From contig OX637345.1 of the NCBI GenBank assembly GCA_951799405.1, forward strand, positions 7,068,001 through 7,132,000: a stretch of DNA of 64,000 nt. The letters run 5' to 3'. The translations under genes and the position numbers were made by a program. Positions 20,901 through 35,900 of this stretch are shown here, in pieces (positions within the stretch are counted from its first letter, which is position 1; each line of letters opens with the position of its first letter). The notes beneath the pieces are model-generated. The model worked only from the letters and a program-made list of their open reading frames with translations, was not told where the DNA came from and searched no databases. The DNA comes from Agapetus fuscipes (taxonomy: Eukaryota > Arthropoda > Insecta > Trichoptera > Glossosomatidae).

Positions 20901-23900
20901 AATCTTCAATGTAACATATCTTTGCAACTTAGATTAGATTAGATACAAGGAGAGATAAAGGATAGAATAACTCAAGAAAATCGTGGCTGAAAACCTGCGA
21001 CAGTGATTTGGCAATAGCACCACGTCCCTATTTCGAGTCACAGCATTTAAAGTAAAAATATCCACGATGATTGCCGATCTAGGGAAGTGGCACTATAAGG
21101 AGAAATAATTTGAAAATAGCTTTGCCTGTATAAAAAGATCACCCTTTGATATCGTCTATCGCTAAAGGCGGACTGACTTTTGAATCAAAGTTATTTTATT
21201 ATGGATCAAGAAAATTAGAAATAGTTTTTCTCAGTGTTCATGCTTAAAATCCACGCATAGCTCTGCTTGTTCTCACAGCATTGTTTGTGGATACGGACGT
21301 TAAGAATAATGAGAGATAATGGACCTTGTCGGATGAGATAGGTAAATTGTTTTGCTTTGAGTTTTGCAAGGCTTAGAAATAATTTCCATAAATGCATCCG
21401 GTGTTTATGGGGTAATATTGTTCTCTGCTGTAAACACTTAAAAAATTAACCAATTTATTTTATTTTTACTGTTTCTGTGTGTATAACATCTCAAGATACT
21501 GTATAAGGGAAGGAGTTACACTATATGTGAAGTTCAATCGTGTTTTGCGTTGCAAAATTAACTGTTATTACATATTTTATCAGTAAATGAAAAAAAACAG
21601 GTCACAACTTTGAAAACGTAAATCGTATATTACTCAATAGTCAACATTAATCATAAATAAATAAAAATACGAATTCAACATAAATTTTAAATTTTATTTC
21701 GTAGTTGTTTGCTAAAGTTATTTTTTGTACATCATTTATAATTTTTTGTGCTCCTTGACTGATAGGTTGGTATGAGGCTGACCCCTCCCTGCTGTAAAAA
21801 TCAGTTCACTTTTGCCAATGCCAACCCGATTTCAGGGAAAGGCGGAAGGAGTTGCAAGGTTTATGTTCATGTGAGATTTTTTTATTTGTGTAATAATTCA
21901 CATTAATTTTCATACACATGTGCATATGTGTGTACATGTTAAAATTTCAGGCGCACATAAGATGCATTCCCACAGACAGGCACATGTAGGCTCGCGCCTA
22001 CACAACCTCATATGAACATAAACCTTGCAACTCCTGCCGCATATCCATGAAACCGGTAAGGCATTGGCAAAAGTGAACCAATTTTTCAGCCGTTCAAATA
22101 TTCATTTTCCTCGATATTGTGTGACCAGCTGTTTGTAGCCACGTTGTGGTGTTTTGAAGGCAGCGTTGCGTGAAATTGGAGCAGTTGTACGGCAGCAGCT
22201 GGAGCGCGTGTGGATCGAAAACACCAATATATGTCAACGCATTCCTCACTAACCGGTGTTTTAAGTTGAAGAATGCAGCCAATAGTAATTTGTATTGTTA
22301 TATTTACGGTACATTGAAACAGAGAGAGCCATATCTTAAAATGCTACGAAATTGAGATAACTGACAGTGCTACACGGATATTAGTGAAAATACATGACAG
22401 CTAAAGAATGGCGCTGTTATGACTTTGCGGCCTTCAAACTCCTAAAATAAATGGAAATTATTGTTTAAAACCTATTTCTTTTCACAGATAGGGGACGGCC
22501 TTACCACTTCACTCAAAGTGGGAGTTTTCTATTTACACTGAAGATACTGATAAGATGAAGGTACTGCTTCTCACGAAACTGGTCGTGTATTAAACAAATA
22601 GAACTCGTGTTAAAAAAAAAAACAATTTTTATTTTAATTCATGGGAGTTTCCCTGCTCCTGCAGGTTTTCATTTCTCTTAAAGGCTGAGTAAACACCGAA
22701 ACGGGAAATAATTTCTGACACCCTTGGTGGAGATCGAACCCTTGCTCTATACATTTTAATCTTAATCAATCTACCAACTTAGCAATTGACCGGACAAATA
22801 AATACTTACAAAGATGAGTGCTTTGGAAAAATGGTCGATGATGCAAAATTGGGCATTCCTTGGTCTAGTTTTAAAGGAGAATTAACATTAAAAACAATCG
22901 ACTCCTTGGAATACAAAATTTGTTTTTAATATCACCATTAATAGTCGTAAAATTGGAGAGTTGGACGATATTTAATCTTCGAAAATTAAACATTCAACTA
23001 GAAAAAATACGTCATCAAAAAATGCATTTTTCGTGTTGTGGCACGCTCCATGTCAGCGTACGATACTAATGTTCAGTACTTTTCTATAATCCGCATGAAA
23101 TTCTAATTCAATGAAGCATGATATCACTTAAATATTTCTACAGAAATTCCTATACTTATTAGAGTTGCATACATTTGTGAAATAAAGAAATTTAAACGCT
23201 CGAAGTGAAAGTATTTTCAACGTTGAATTGTTCTGCCACAAATTGATCCATAGGAATTTGGACTTATCCGGCAAATAGCTTAGGTGGTAGAACGCTTGCG
23301 TTCAAAGCGAGAGCGCCAGCATTCGATCCCCACCAATCTAGAATCTAAGATGCAAAAAATTCAGAACTCATATTAAATGCATGCCGACAAACAGACACGT
23401 GTAAGTTTGCGCTTACAAATGCTGAATGTGTACATACAAATTAAAATCCAAACCTTAAATGAACAAAAGCCCTGCAACTTTTACTGACCTTCTCTGAAAC
23501 AGGGGTGACCTTGGCAAAGTGAAACATATTTTACTTACAGTATGGGTAGTCAGCCTCACACTAAACTATAAGTCAAGGAAATTATGAACCTTAAATATTC
23601 TTCAATAAAATAAAAATTGCTTTGTTTTAATTCACATGAGTTTATTTTTGGACACGACCAGTTTCGGGAGAAGCAGTACCTCCCATCTTCAGGTGTAAAT
23701 AGAAACTGTAAATAGAAACGGTACTGCTTCTCCCGAAACTGGTCGTGTCCAAAAATAAACTCATGTGAATTAAAACAAAGCAATTTTTATTTTATTGAAT
23801 TAAAATGAACTTTCACGATGTAACTGCTGAAAATCTAGATAATTAAATATTCTTGTTTACCTTAGCAACTCGGATTACAGATTCTGATTCTATCATAATT

Positions 23901-26900
23901 AATTAACAAAACAAACAACCGAAAGGTCAGCCTTTAGCCTTTTGTGAATTACAAATCATTACCGTCAAATGATGGTCGCTTTTTGTGGCAGGAAATGGTT
24001 GAATGAGGATGAGTGATGGTCGATCAAGCGCGCTTCCTGCCATTGTCACTGGTTCGAGTCTTCCCTGGGCCTAATGCAACGCTGTAATCTGAACCGTTTA
24101 GCGTATTTCACGACGTTTTTTTTTAAATACCTGTACCTGGAGTATAAAACATCGAGTTAATTCCCCAACATCACGTAAATAGAAAAATGTATGCAATAAT
24201 CAACAGCACCTCTAGTGAGTGATGTAGTTACCGAATCAAAAACAAATATATTAGGTAGCTATTCCTTGACTTTTAGGTTGGTATGAGGCTGACCACCCAT
24301 ACTGTACAAAATAGTTCACTTTGCCAATGTCACCCCTGTTCCAGGGAAGAAGGAAGTTGCAGGGTTTATGTTCATTTGGGATTGGGTTTTTATATTGTAG
24401 GTCCACATGCGGCATGTGTGAGCGCGAAATTATGCGTGTCTGCTTGTGGGAATGCATTTAATATGAATCTCAAAGGATACATATCTTTGCAGCTTAGACT
24501 TAGATTTAGATATATCCCTAGCAACCCAGCCGATAAACTAACATTTTTTTGACTGTTATTTGTATCGACTCTACCTAAAAAAATATTCTTAATTTTGAAA
24601 TCATTCCTAATGAGATCCGTAAATAACATCGACTGTGTCATCACCCGGCCGGGTTGCTAGGGAAAAGGCATACAAATTTTTGGTTGCTAAAAAAATCAGT
24701 TCCACACAAAACTGATTGCTCAGAAAAAGTTGCAAATTCAAAAACGTTTCGACTTCATTGATTTATTTTGATAAATCATAAAAATGGCAGACGAATTCTA
24801 ATTCGTATTCGTAAGCTTCTACTTCTTCCAGAATAGCAGGAGAGCCTCAAATCAAGCGAGCAAAATGGACCATCAGAGAAGTTCATTAAATCTTGCCGTC
24901 AACTACTAAAATCAATGATTTTCTCTACTTGGGCACAGCCATCAACACGTTCTTGAAAACCATGTTTTATTTCCAGAATATAATAGATTCTTCATAAAAA
25001 ACACACTGATGAAACATTTTGATTGATGCTGTTAAATAAATAATAAATAAAACCCACGCTTACAGTTCAACAATGATACCTACACACCACAAGTATACAA
25101 CTATACAATTCTACTCAACAATGGTATGGAAACTAAAGCGACGTCTCTAGTAAGAAGTTTAATTTTCGGGAAACTCTGGTTGAGTTGTAACGTAAATATC
25201 TAGACTGATTGGTACCAGAAGTAACAACCATGGCGAAATGATGGTGAGGCTTTGATGAATGAATGGATTAGCTGTGAAGAACGATTAGATATCGTGAGGG
25301 AATTGAGGAAAAAGGAAGAAGGTTATGGAAGAGGTATGTGAAGATTGGTTTTGCCTTATGACAGATATAAATTTGTTTTTCATAATCGACGCGATGGCTC
25401 TGATGTCCTCGACCCCTCATGTCAAGAGACAAGAAATGGTTTATAATGTAATAATAATCTATAATCTAATTTGCAAGGATATATTCATTCAAAGCTCTCA
25501 GATGTATGCCCACAAACAAACACGTGTAGTTCGCGCTTACAAATGCTGATTGTGTACTTACAAATAAAATTCAAACCTCAAATGAAGATAAGCCCCACAA
25601 CTTTTGCCGACCTTCCCTGAAACAGGGGTGACACTGGCAAAGTGAACCATTTTTTACAGTATGGGTGGTCAGCCTCATACCAACCTATAAGTCAAGGAAT
25701 AATAATGTAAAAAATATTATCTCGAGTGCTTTCGGTGTTATCATACTATTATTCAGAGAATTTCTCGAGCGCTTCCGGTGTTTTCACACCATTATCAAGA
25801 AAACAGTTCTCTTGATAATGATTATAACATGGAAAGCTCTCGAAAAAGTAAAACATTTCGTGAAGAATAATGTTGTTTCTTTTTTTACATTATTCATTTA
25901 AAATGAATCTTCACAATGTTAATACTCGTATACAATTATTTGTTTATCTATCAATGAATATAAAACAGAACAAATAATTTAGAAATAACTAGTGTTTCCA
26001 AAGTGGTATCTACTCCTCACTTTTCTGGACATTCCCACATTCATCAGGTGCATTATACATACAACATGAAACACTCCAACAGAGTGAGACTGTCTTTTAA
26101 CCGAATTAACAGTGAAATACTACATGGCCAGAGACAAAGTGAGGCAAAGCAAACTTGACTTTGAAATATTTCTAAAGAGAAACAAAAGAAATGGTCGTGG
26201 CAGGATATCGGATTGCTGTATGGTACGTAAAGTTGCTATACGAGTATATTACTCGTATACTTGATCATGTACAATATGGTGAGCTAACCGCATTACGAGA
26301 AGATGTCATAATAAATCCAGTTTTGGTCCTTCATGATTCCACATTATCTTTTTGCTTAGAAAGAATATAAAGAAGACCCTTCGATGATAAAGGATTTCAA
26401 ATTGGAATTTATGAAAAAGTATAAATTACAAAAAACACTGTAAGTACTTTCGACTTGCTTACGTCATTTTCAGGAGGACACTGTTACAAAATTGACAAGA
26501 CAAAAACCATAGAGAAATGAGAAGGATGAGTTACGACAAAGAGGTACAATAAGGTAATAACAAAGGCGAAGCAGCAGGAATCTGAACATAGACTAAACTA
26601 AAATAATTACAACCAAAGTATCAAGAATAGAATTAGAATTTACCTATTATGACGTGAATTACGTGAATTGAATGACGTGAAGGTGTAGAAGCTAAAGCGG
26701 ACTAAAAAAAACACAAAGGACTAATCAGAACATTCTAAATTAAAATTCTTAGAATGATCACAGGCAGAACATTGTGAGATCGCATCCGCAATAACCACAT
26801 CCGAAAATATAGTGAGATGGAGCAGATCCAGGAGGCAATTTAAAAGAGATCATGTCTCCAGAATGAGCCACGAAAGACTCGCACACATCGTAGCTAATAA

Positions 26901-29900
26901 AATGTCAATTGGTCAACGCTCAGCTGGAAGACCTCCTGAAAAGTCGACTATTTCCTCCACCTTTCCTTCTCCATCACCTCTTGTCGCCAATTAGTCACGC
27001 CCAGAGCTCACAAGTCCCTCTTCACCCCATAGTTCCATCTCAGCTTTGGCCTCCCGACACTTCTTCTGCCACTGAGTCTTGTGGAGTAGATCCCTTTTAT
27101 TGTTGGTGTATCATTCATTCTTCCGACGTGTCCCAATCATAAACCATTTCGAATACCGAAATCAGCCCCCTTGTCCGATATCCATTCAACCAAACCCACA
27201 AAATTGTCATATACAATTTAAGTGGGAATACATGTAAGTATGGGAACAAGTCCCATTCATAGAAGTACTCTCATGAAACCTGTTTTTGAGGTACAAAGCC
27301 TACGTCCAAGGGATCACAGCATAGAATACAGAACCACTACACACTCAATGCGTTTAAAACCAAGGTTAACATGGATGCGATGACATCTTCCCATAATATC
27401 ATTTCAAGTTCTTTCGTTATAAAACCTTATATCGTATGCTATCAAATGTAAGACTCTGAGAGCAGGGTTTTTCAGACTACGGCAGCTGTACTCTATCAGA
27501 AGATGTGTGTCCATGGATTCCATCAAGTCACATGTGAATGTGTTAATCATCAACAATATAGACTACTCCTTGATTAACAAAAGAAAACTATCTTTATTTT
27601 AGATTACGTTGAGTAGGTATATTAGATTCCACGACCGGTTTCGCAAACAAACCGTTTGTGGAGGGGGATGCAGAAAGGGCATGTGTCAAGTTAGTATCAT
27701 CTGAGGGTGTGTGGTTATTTCTTACGAATTGCTTCCTCGGGAATATGGCTAACAAAGGGGTTGGATTGGGGACGATTGCTTCTAAACCGAAGAAGGAGCT
27801 GTGAATTTACTATGGGTAATATTTTTCTTTAAAAAGTCCACAAGTGTCATTTAAAATCCACTAAGGGACACCTAAATTTAAGATTTGATGATGAAATTGA
27901 AAACATTAGAGAGGCACAGGCGCTCTTTTGGCACAAAAATGCTTGCAAAAAATGGCAAAAGCAGACAAGATTTCTACTTTTTTTTTGCCGAAAACAGTTC
28001 AAAGGTACGACTTGCGCCAAAAATGTTAATTAACCTATTAAACTAAATAAGGAGGAAAAACTTGATTCATTTTTTCCACATCTTAAAAATGACCATCTAT
28101 TCCACGACTTTTTTGTGTCATTTCTATCGAATATCGTTGGTCATCATCATGGCCGTTTTACTTTTTAACATTTGAAAGTTTACTTTTTTACACTAGAAAT
28201 TCATAAAAATGTAGGTTTTTTTATTATCCATAATTTTCAATATTCCCGTAGCCTTTCTGAATGAAATGATTTAAGGATGCCTCGAAGACCATCGATAGAT
28301 CTTACCGTATCTATTTGAAGATAGGACGAAATAAAACATGACGGTGTATCAACAGCTGATCCATTTTATACAGAAAAACAATGATCAGCTGTTCAGGCAC
28401 CGCCATGCTTTAAACCGTCCTATCTTCAAATAGATTCGGTAATTCTTACCTACCGAATATCGGTAATATTTGTATGAAGACCTGTCAAGCCAAGATGGCC
28501 GCAAGTGAACAGCTGATTTTTTTTAAGAAATCCTGTGCGGGAGGCTCCCGAATTCTTGAAAGTCTTGGGGATGTCACCCTGGAAGGGTGCCGCAGAGGTG
28601 TTGCTTGAGTTCTTGCTTCTATCGTGAGGCGCTGCAAGGAAGTGGTGATTGATGTTGGTTTTGAATAAAACCGGATTAAATTGGGAAGGAAACACAGATA
28701 CTGGTAGATCATTCCATAAACGGGCAGCTGATTAGTCTTCATACAAATATTAGCGATATTACGTGGTGATGAGACTTCCAGCCCAATTATTACTAGTTAG
28801 TTACTCATAATAACAACAGTTTCATTGATGATGAATTGCGTCTCTCGATTAGAAATCCAATCAATTCCTTAATAGGTAATGAAAAATATTACCTGCTTTA
28901 TGATCGATTTTTACAATACAAAAGCAAATAAAGATACAGAGAAAGAATGGCAAAAAAGCTCGGTGGAATAATGAACGAGTACCTACTACCTAGTCTTGTC
29001 TTGGTTCGATTCACCACATTATCCGTGGGAACTCAGTATCTGGGGCGAATAAACTTTTTCTAATTTGAAACAATCTATTCCAACAATACAAATAGAGAAT
29101 TGGATCTTGATCGAGTGTACGCTCTATTGGCTTAGAAATTAAGTTTAAAAAAGATTTTCTCAGCAAAACTCTGTCTAATTGTACAAATTGATAAGATTTT
29201 TTTTTAATAGATTTGTGGAAAGGAATGCAATCCACCAACCTATTTTGCCTGGCCAGTTTTCTTAATGCGAAAGCAGAAGCTTGTACGCATGCAACGGCAT
29301 CTGTTGAACCAGGGTCGAAGTTATCGTCGCGAGATTCGAACCAACGTTATCCGGTTCCAAATAACCTGACTTGATCCCCGCGGCCATAACACCGACAAAT
29401 TGGCAACTCTGACTATTCGTGGACGACATGGGACAACGTGGCTGGATAACCTTAAACAATGGCTTAACAAAGGCACAAAATACCTATTTAGAGCTGCATC
29501 ATAAAAGGATGAAAAACAAAAGTCACTGATTTTTGTCAACAAACAATCTAGAAGTGCCTTTGAAAACAGGACTTAGGTACTTAGGCCCAGTATTTTCAAC
29601 GTCAGCACAGCGACTTTATACAGAGTGAAAAGATTTTTTTTATCGATTTTAAGTCACTGATGCCAACGTTGAAAATACCGAACTTTAGTTAAAATTGTGC
29701 TTCCCGTATTTTAAATAAATGCACTAAAAACCACTTTAAAAACCGCACGGTAAAGAGATATAAAATATTTTTTTAAATGATAATTTAAAAATGTATTGAT
29801 GAGCATAGATAATGTTTATTTCAGAGAAAAAAAACAATAATTTTAAGTACTTATCTGAGAATTTTGCATTTCGAATTATTTAAGTGAAAGTTCAATGTCC

Positions 29901-32900
29901 CCTACACACTAACGCATAGCATTCAACATTTTTTACATCATTTCTGTCACTCTTGCCTTGAGCTGTGTTAAATTGTGTTAGTTGTGTATCTGAGAACTCT
30001 TGTAAATAGTCTCAGTGCTCCTCGCAGATACAACACTGTCAATTACTTAAATCGAGCTTTTTGCATTTCTGGCCCCCTATTGTGGAATGCCTTACCGCAC
30101 GAGCTGAGGGTTATGGAGAGTGCAAATGTTTAAAAGTCAAATTTAAAAATGTCTAAAAGGATATGCTATGGCTCTGCAACGCTCTCACATTGAAGTCACA
30201 AAACTGAATTATTTTTATTATTATTTCCTAGACTTATGGGTTGGTATGAGGCTGACCACACATACTGTAAAAAATGTTTCACTTTTACAATGTCATCCCA
30301 GTTTCAGGGAAGGTCGGCAAAAGTTGCAGGGTGTACATTCATTTGAGGTTTGGATTTTAATAATTAATAAGTATGCATGCAGCATTTGTAAGCGCGAACT
30401 TACACGTGTCTAAATTGTGGGCATGCATTTAATATGAATATGTTTGTATATCTTTGCAACTTAAGATTATAATAATAATAACAGGCTAATTTATTTTAAT
30501 TTACAAATGATAAGAGAGCGCCGTTTTTGTGTGTGTCACACCTCAAGGGCTCTCTCCGATCATGGATAAGACTTTTTGAAAAGGTGAGTCTTGAGTGCTC
30601 CGCGAAATACACCCACAGATTTGGAGTTCTTCACTCCGGGTAGCAGTATGTTCCACTCCACCGGACCCGCAACACGGAAAGCGCGGTCTAATCAGGACCA
30701 TTCAATGTGTAAAACATTCGCTCTTGAATGTTAGCACGCACTTAATGTTGAATGCTGAGTTATCATTTGTAGGGATCTGAAGAAAACAATGACTCGTTAA
30801 ATATCTTTACAAGCAAAGTCACTAAAATCATTAAGAATACACATTTTTTCCGTGAAGTCTTTTTTACAAAATCATCTTAAATTCATCAATAATCAATTTT
30901 AAAAACTTTTACTTGCAAAAAATATATTATGTAATGTCATTCTATGTGTTTTAAGCATGAAGAAAGTTGATAGTTTGGACGCGTGGAAAGAATGGATGAT
31001 GATGTCTGACAAATTGTGTCTAGAGGAAATGAAAAAGTGAAGACAGTGATGGGAAGGGAAGTATTGAGTGATGAAGTAAGTGAAATCGTGAAAGAATCTA
31101 AGTTGCAAAGATATGTTACATTTGAGACTCATATTACATGCATTTCCACAAGCAATCACATACAAGTTCGCGCTTACACATGCTGTACATGTACACACAA
31201 AATAAAACTGTTTTTCAAGTGAACTTTAAACTAGCAACTCCTTCCGTTCCCTGAAATAGGGGTGACATTTACAAAAAGTTGATTTCTTTTACATTATAAG
31301 TGGGCAGCCTCGTAGCAATCTATAAGTCAAGGAACAAAAAACAAATGGATCTTAATAAGGCTTTTTAATGACTCATTATAAAATGTTTTCATATTAAACC
31401 ACTTTCGTACTCGGTACCTTTCTATGGCTACTCGGGGCGTTAACAACTAGACTAATACCGGTGTAATCAGCAAGTGAAATTCTGATAGAAAGGTGTTACA
31501 AATATGGAAAACTAGTGTCGCTTACAAGACTTGTGTCTTCAATTGATTGTCCAATCAGAAATACCAGTATTGGCAACTACTAGGTAGCAAAATGTAGTGT
31601 TTACATATAAGGTAATCATTAGAGCTAATTATAACACTAATCAAATACAAAATATGTAAGTAAGTACATTAAATGTATTATTAAAAAATATCGAACTTCC
31701 AAAAAGAACTCTTAATTGAGTTAAATATTTTTTTCAGAAAACATGTACAATATTCTCGCTATGGCTTCGATGAAGTTTTATGTCGATCGAATGAAAAACA
31801 TTATTTTTCGTAATTTTTAATTTTTTTCATATTTAATGTACGGAAAGGTTTTCCCTATGTCTGTCTAAACCATTTAAATGATTTAGTCCATTTTATCAGA
31901 AAACGTGTAGAATGCTTTCGAAATAGATCTTTTGAAGTTTGATGTCGATCGGACTTCAAACATTTTTAATGTAAACGATAGTTTGTACCAACATGTAGAG
32001 CCGAGATGTACTTGTCATATGAACTACATAAAAAAAAGTCTTTTTTTCTCTTGTACACAATTTGCCAAAATGATACCAGCTACTCATTTTTGAAAAAAAA
32101 AATCCATCGGTCTTTCTTTAGTTGCACTCACTAGCAACGACCCATCTCGCTTAGCGCCCTTGAGGTGTAAAACACAAAAACAAATCTAAATTTATCATAG
32201 TTTAGCTTCAGCCTTCCCTCTCATTCCTCGACTTGTGTTTTTGCAATGCTTGACCACCTCCCATTAAATTTCACTAGTAGCGAAATTTGAATCGTCTCGC
32301 CCGAGGGCGCCCGATCGCACAGCGAACCCATCGCAACTAAAAATCTAACCACTAGTGACTAGACTATTGCGTACGTTCATAATCTACGTGAGAAGGTATA
32401 TTTGAACGTGAAGCAACGAAATCGGTATGAGGCTGACAGCCCATTTGGTCAAAAACGGTTCACTTTTCTCTGTTTCAAGAAAAGGCGACAGAAGTAGGAA
32501 GTTTGTTATACGTACTTATTTATTTTGATAAAGTCCTGAAGAGGAATGCAATTATTAAGCAACATCACGTGTTTAAATTAATGGTTTACAATTAGATTTA
32601 CGGTCATTAGATATTATTTTAGAATTTAAAAACAAATTGACGAACCGTGCTATAGAGAAGAACGAGTTTCACAACGTTTTGTCGAAGTCGTATCCGATGC
32701 ATCTTCTTCAACGAAGAAACACAAACTAAACGAATCGTTGAGCTACCTGTTCTTTTCTTCAACACAGTTCGTAAAATCCATTTGTCAACCCAATTATGTC
32801 AAAGCTATCGTCAAGGGGCCTGACGGGACTCGAACCAAAATCACTTTTACAAATCAATTTTCAGTAAATTCTAATCTAATCTAATCTAATCTAAGCTGCA

Positions 32901-35900
32901 AAGATATATATCATTTAAGATTTATACTAAATGCATTCCCACAAGCAGATATGTATAATTTCGCGCTAACACATGCCGCATGTGGACCTACAATATAAAA
33001 ACCCAATCTCAAATGAACATAAGCCTTGCAACTCTTGCCGTCCTTCCCTGAAACAGGGGTGACATTGGCAAAGTGAACCAATTTTTATATTATGGGTGGT
33101 CAGCCGCATAACAACCTATAAGTCAAGGAACAGTAAATTAAAAAATAAAAGTATTTATCAAGAAATTTCAAATGATTAAAAGGAGCGTATCGAATGAGAA
33201 CCTGGCATCTTATCCTAATTTGGAAAATTTTGTAATTGAAAATGAACTTACAGTGATTGAAAATGTAATCAATGACATTAAAAAAATCACAGCCAATCGA
33301 TCGTTGAAACATTTCAAGAATGCTTTAAAGAAGATTATTCAGAGTTCAATTGGATAAGGAACCCATTTGTTTTGGATCTGGATAATGTTTATGAAAATTT
33401 AAGTGACAATTAAAAGGAATCTCTGATAGAACTATCTTGGGAGGGAGGGGGGGGCTAGCTACTGCCCAAGTGCGGCCCGCACTAAATCCCACGTAAAATA
33501 TTTGGCCCTTTTATATCAAAAGGTTGCCGACCCATGACTTAGATTATAGATTCTTTGAAAACAGCGACATCTATAAGTGAAATGGATTTCTATCAAACAA
33601 ATCAAAAGACAGTCTCATCAAAACATCAATGAAACAGACTTTTCAGTTTATTTTTAAGTAAACTATAATCGTCGCTTGTTTTGTCACAGCCAGCAATATT
33701 CGTCTCGATCATCGTCTCAAACTCTAATAGATCCCACTCACTTTTACCACAGCGTTTAGTGGAACCAAAAAAACAACCGTTGAAAAATAAAATGGGTCAA
33801 TATCAAAGAGAAATTACATCAAAGCGACAGTAAAAAAGAACGATACAAAATGATCAGAACATCGAGTAGAAACTCACAGTGAAAGTTGTGTATTTATTGC
33901 ACTAAATAAATCAATAAAAGGAAAAATTAAAATCAAATGCAATTAAAATAAACCATGTGTAATTCAAGTCGCCAATATATCGTACCCAGAAATCTAGAGC
34001 GCCAAAACTTAAAATATGGTAAGTATAAAAGAAAAACAACTTTGTTTTCGATTACTACTCAGGTACTAGATTACTTTCGATAGTAATCGAAAACAAAGTT
34101 GTTTTTCTTTTATCCTTAATGATGAACGAGATACAAAGTTTATGCCTCTACAATCAATAAAATATGTTATTTTGAGTTAGATATGTTATTCGATAATATT
34201 CTGTATGTACCACATGTTGATAAACTGCCATAACTCATATAAGTTTTAATCATCGATGTATAGAACTGGATGGGCTAAGAAATCAATCCTTTGAGAATTA
34301 AAAATACGCTACCCCACTCATCATACAAAAATCCTAATTCAAAAATCTAAATTGAATATACATCCATGGTCGTGTGCGAGACAGCACTATCAACAGTGTA
34401 TGTCGTCAACGACTGGTGCTTCATGTCGTTAGGAACTCAGTTATCATATCAGGAATCAGTGTCATACCCACTCCATAAATTTATTAACTCCATGCGTGGC
34501 ACCTAATTTTGTTGCAATTATATTCCTTGACTTATAGGTTGATATGAGGCTGACCACCCATACTGTAAAAAATAGTTCACTTAGTTAATGTCACCCCTGT
34601 TTCAGGGAAGGACGGCAAGAGTTGCAGGGTGTATGTCCATTTGAGATTTGGGTTTTTATGTTGTAGGTTCACATGCGGCATGTGCAAGCGCGAACTTGCA
34701 CGTGTCTGCAGTCTGCTTGTGAGAATGCATATAATGTGAATCCCCAATGTAAAATATCTTTGCAACTTAGATTAGATAAGATTAGCACTCTATATCTGAG
34801 TGAAAAAAATCCCATCATAACCTTCAAATGAGCTGTCAGTGTCAAATGGTTTTGTATAGATGACAGCGATAGGAAGGCGGTGATCCGATTCGAAGCTATC
34901 CGACCAAGTGACGTAACATTTTTTTCCCTCACTTTAAACGTGAAAATTTCATAGAGTTCCCATAATTCTCATGTTTTATGTAACAGCACTATATGTATAT
35001 ACATATAATTTATATGCCATATTTCAGCACAACTTACTGTTACCCAATCAACAAAACCTGCGTGTGAAATAAAAGCATTGTTACACATAAACTTCGGGTC
35101 CCAATTTTCGTAAAATAAAGTAAAACAGCATTGAATATGCTTCTGCTCCGGTCTGTTCATATTTCTGTACCTTAGTTAGAGCATAAACAACGGAAGTCCA
35201 CTTTTTTGCGTTTTTGAGTTAATGATGCAGAAATTATTATTATTAGCTGTTCTATAAGTGATAAAAATATAGGAGTCCTCGGACTCATAGTTACTGAGAT
35301 ATCAAGTGTAGTAATAAATATGGGATGCACATACAAGTGCGAGCATAAACCACGGAAGTTCCACATACGTTGTTCACATTACTTCACATTAAATAAACAT
35401 CGATAAAAGAAGATAAACAGTTTTTACAGATTAAAAATATCTCCTCTAGTTTAGAAGTTATGATGGTTTAAAAAAGTGCACATTTTCACTAAAACTCGTC
35501 TCCTGCACATTTTACTAAATGTGACTACCGTTGTTTATGCTCTAAGGTACAGATTTTAATTTGATGTTTTAAATCTGTTTTTTCTCGGCGGGCAAACGTC
35601 ACAGGTCTATAAATTTAAAGTAGAAACACTACCATTCGAGATATAAACCGGACTTGACCTACCATCCGCTTCTAAGAACTAATTTACTTTTTATTAGTCG
35701 TAAATATTCAAGTGAGTGTAATTTTCAGAATTGATCAAATGATTTTTTTGGCAGACATTTTTCTCCAATGCTAGTCACGTTTATAAAAACATAAATTAAA
35801 GCAGGCATCGAACCCACTACCTCAAGCATAAAATATTGCGTTCAATCTCAAACACATTGTTTTTACAAAAAGGTTATAAAAACTAAAACGCTCAGAAGAG

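Noticed and set aside
23268..23335. Functional tRNA gene
   Set aside because: A- and B-box-like stretches are present, but the acceptor stem does not pair. It is more likely a SINE head or tRNA relic.
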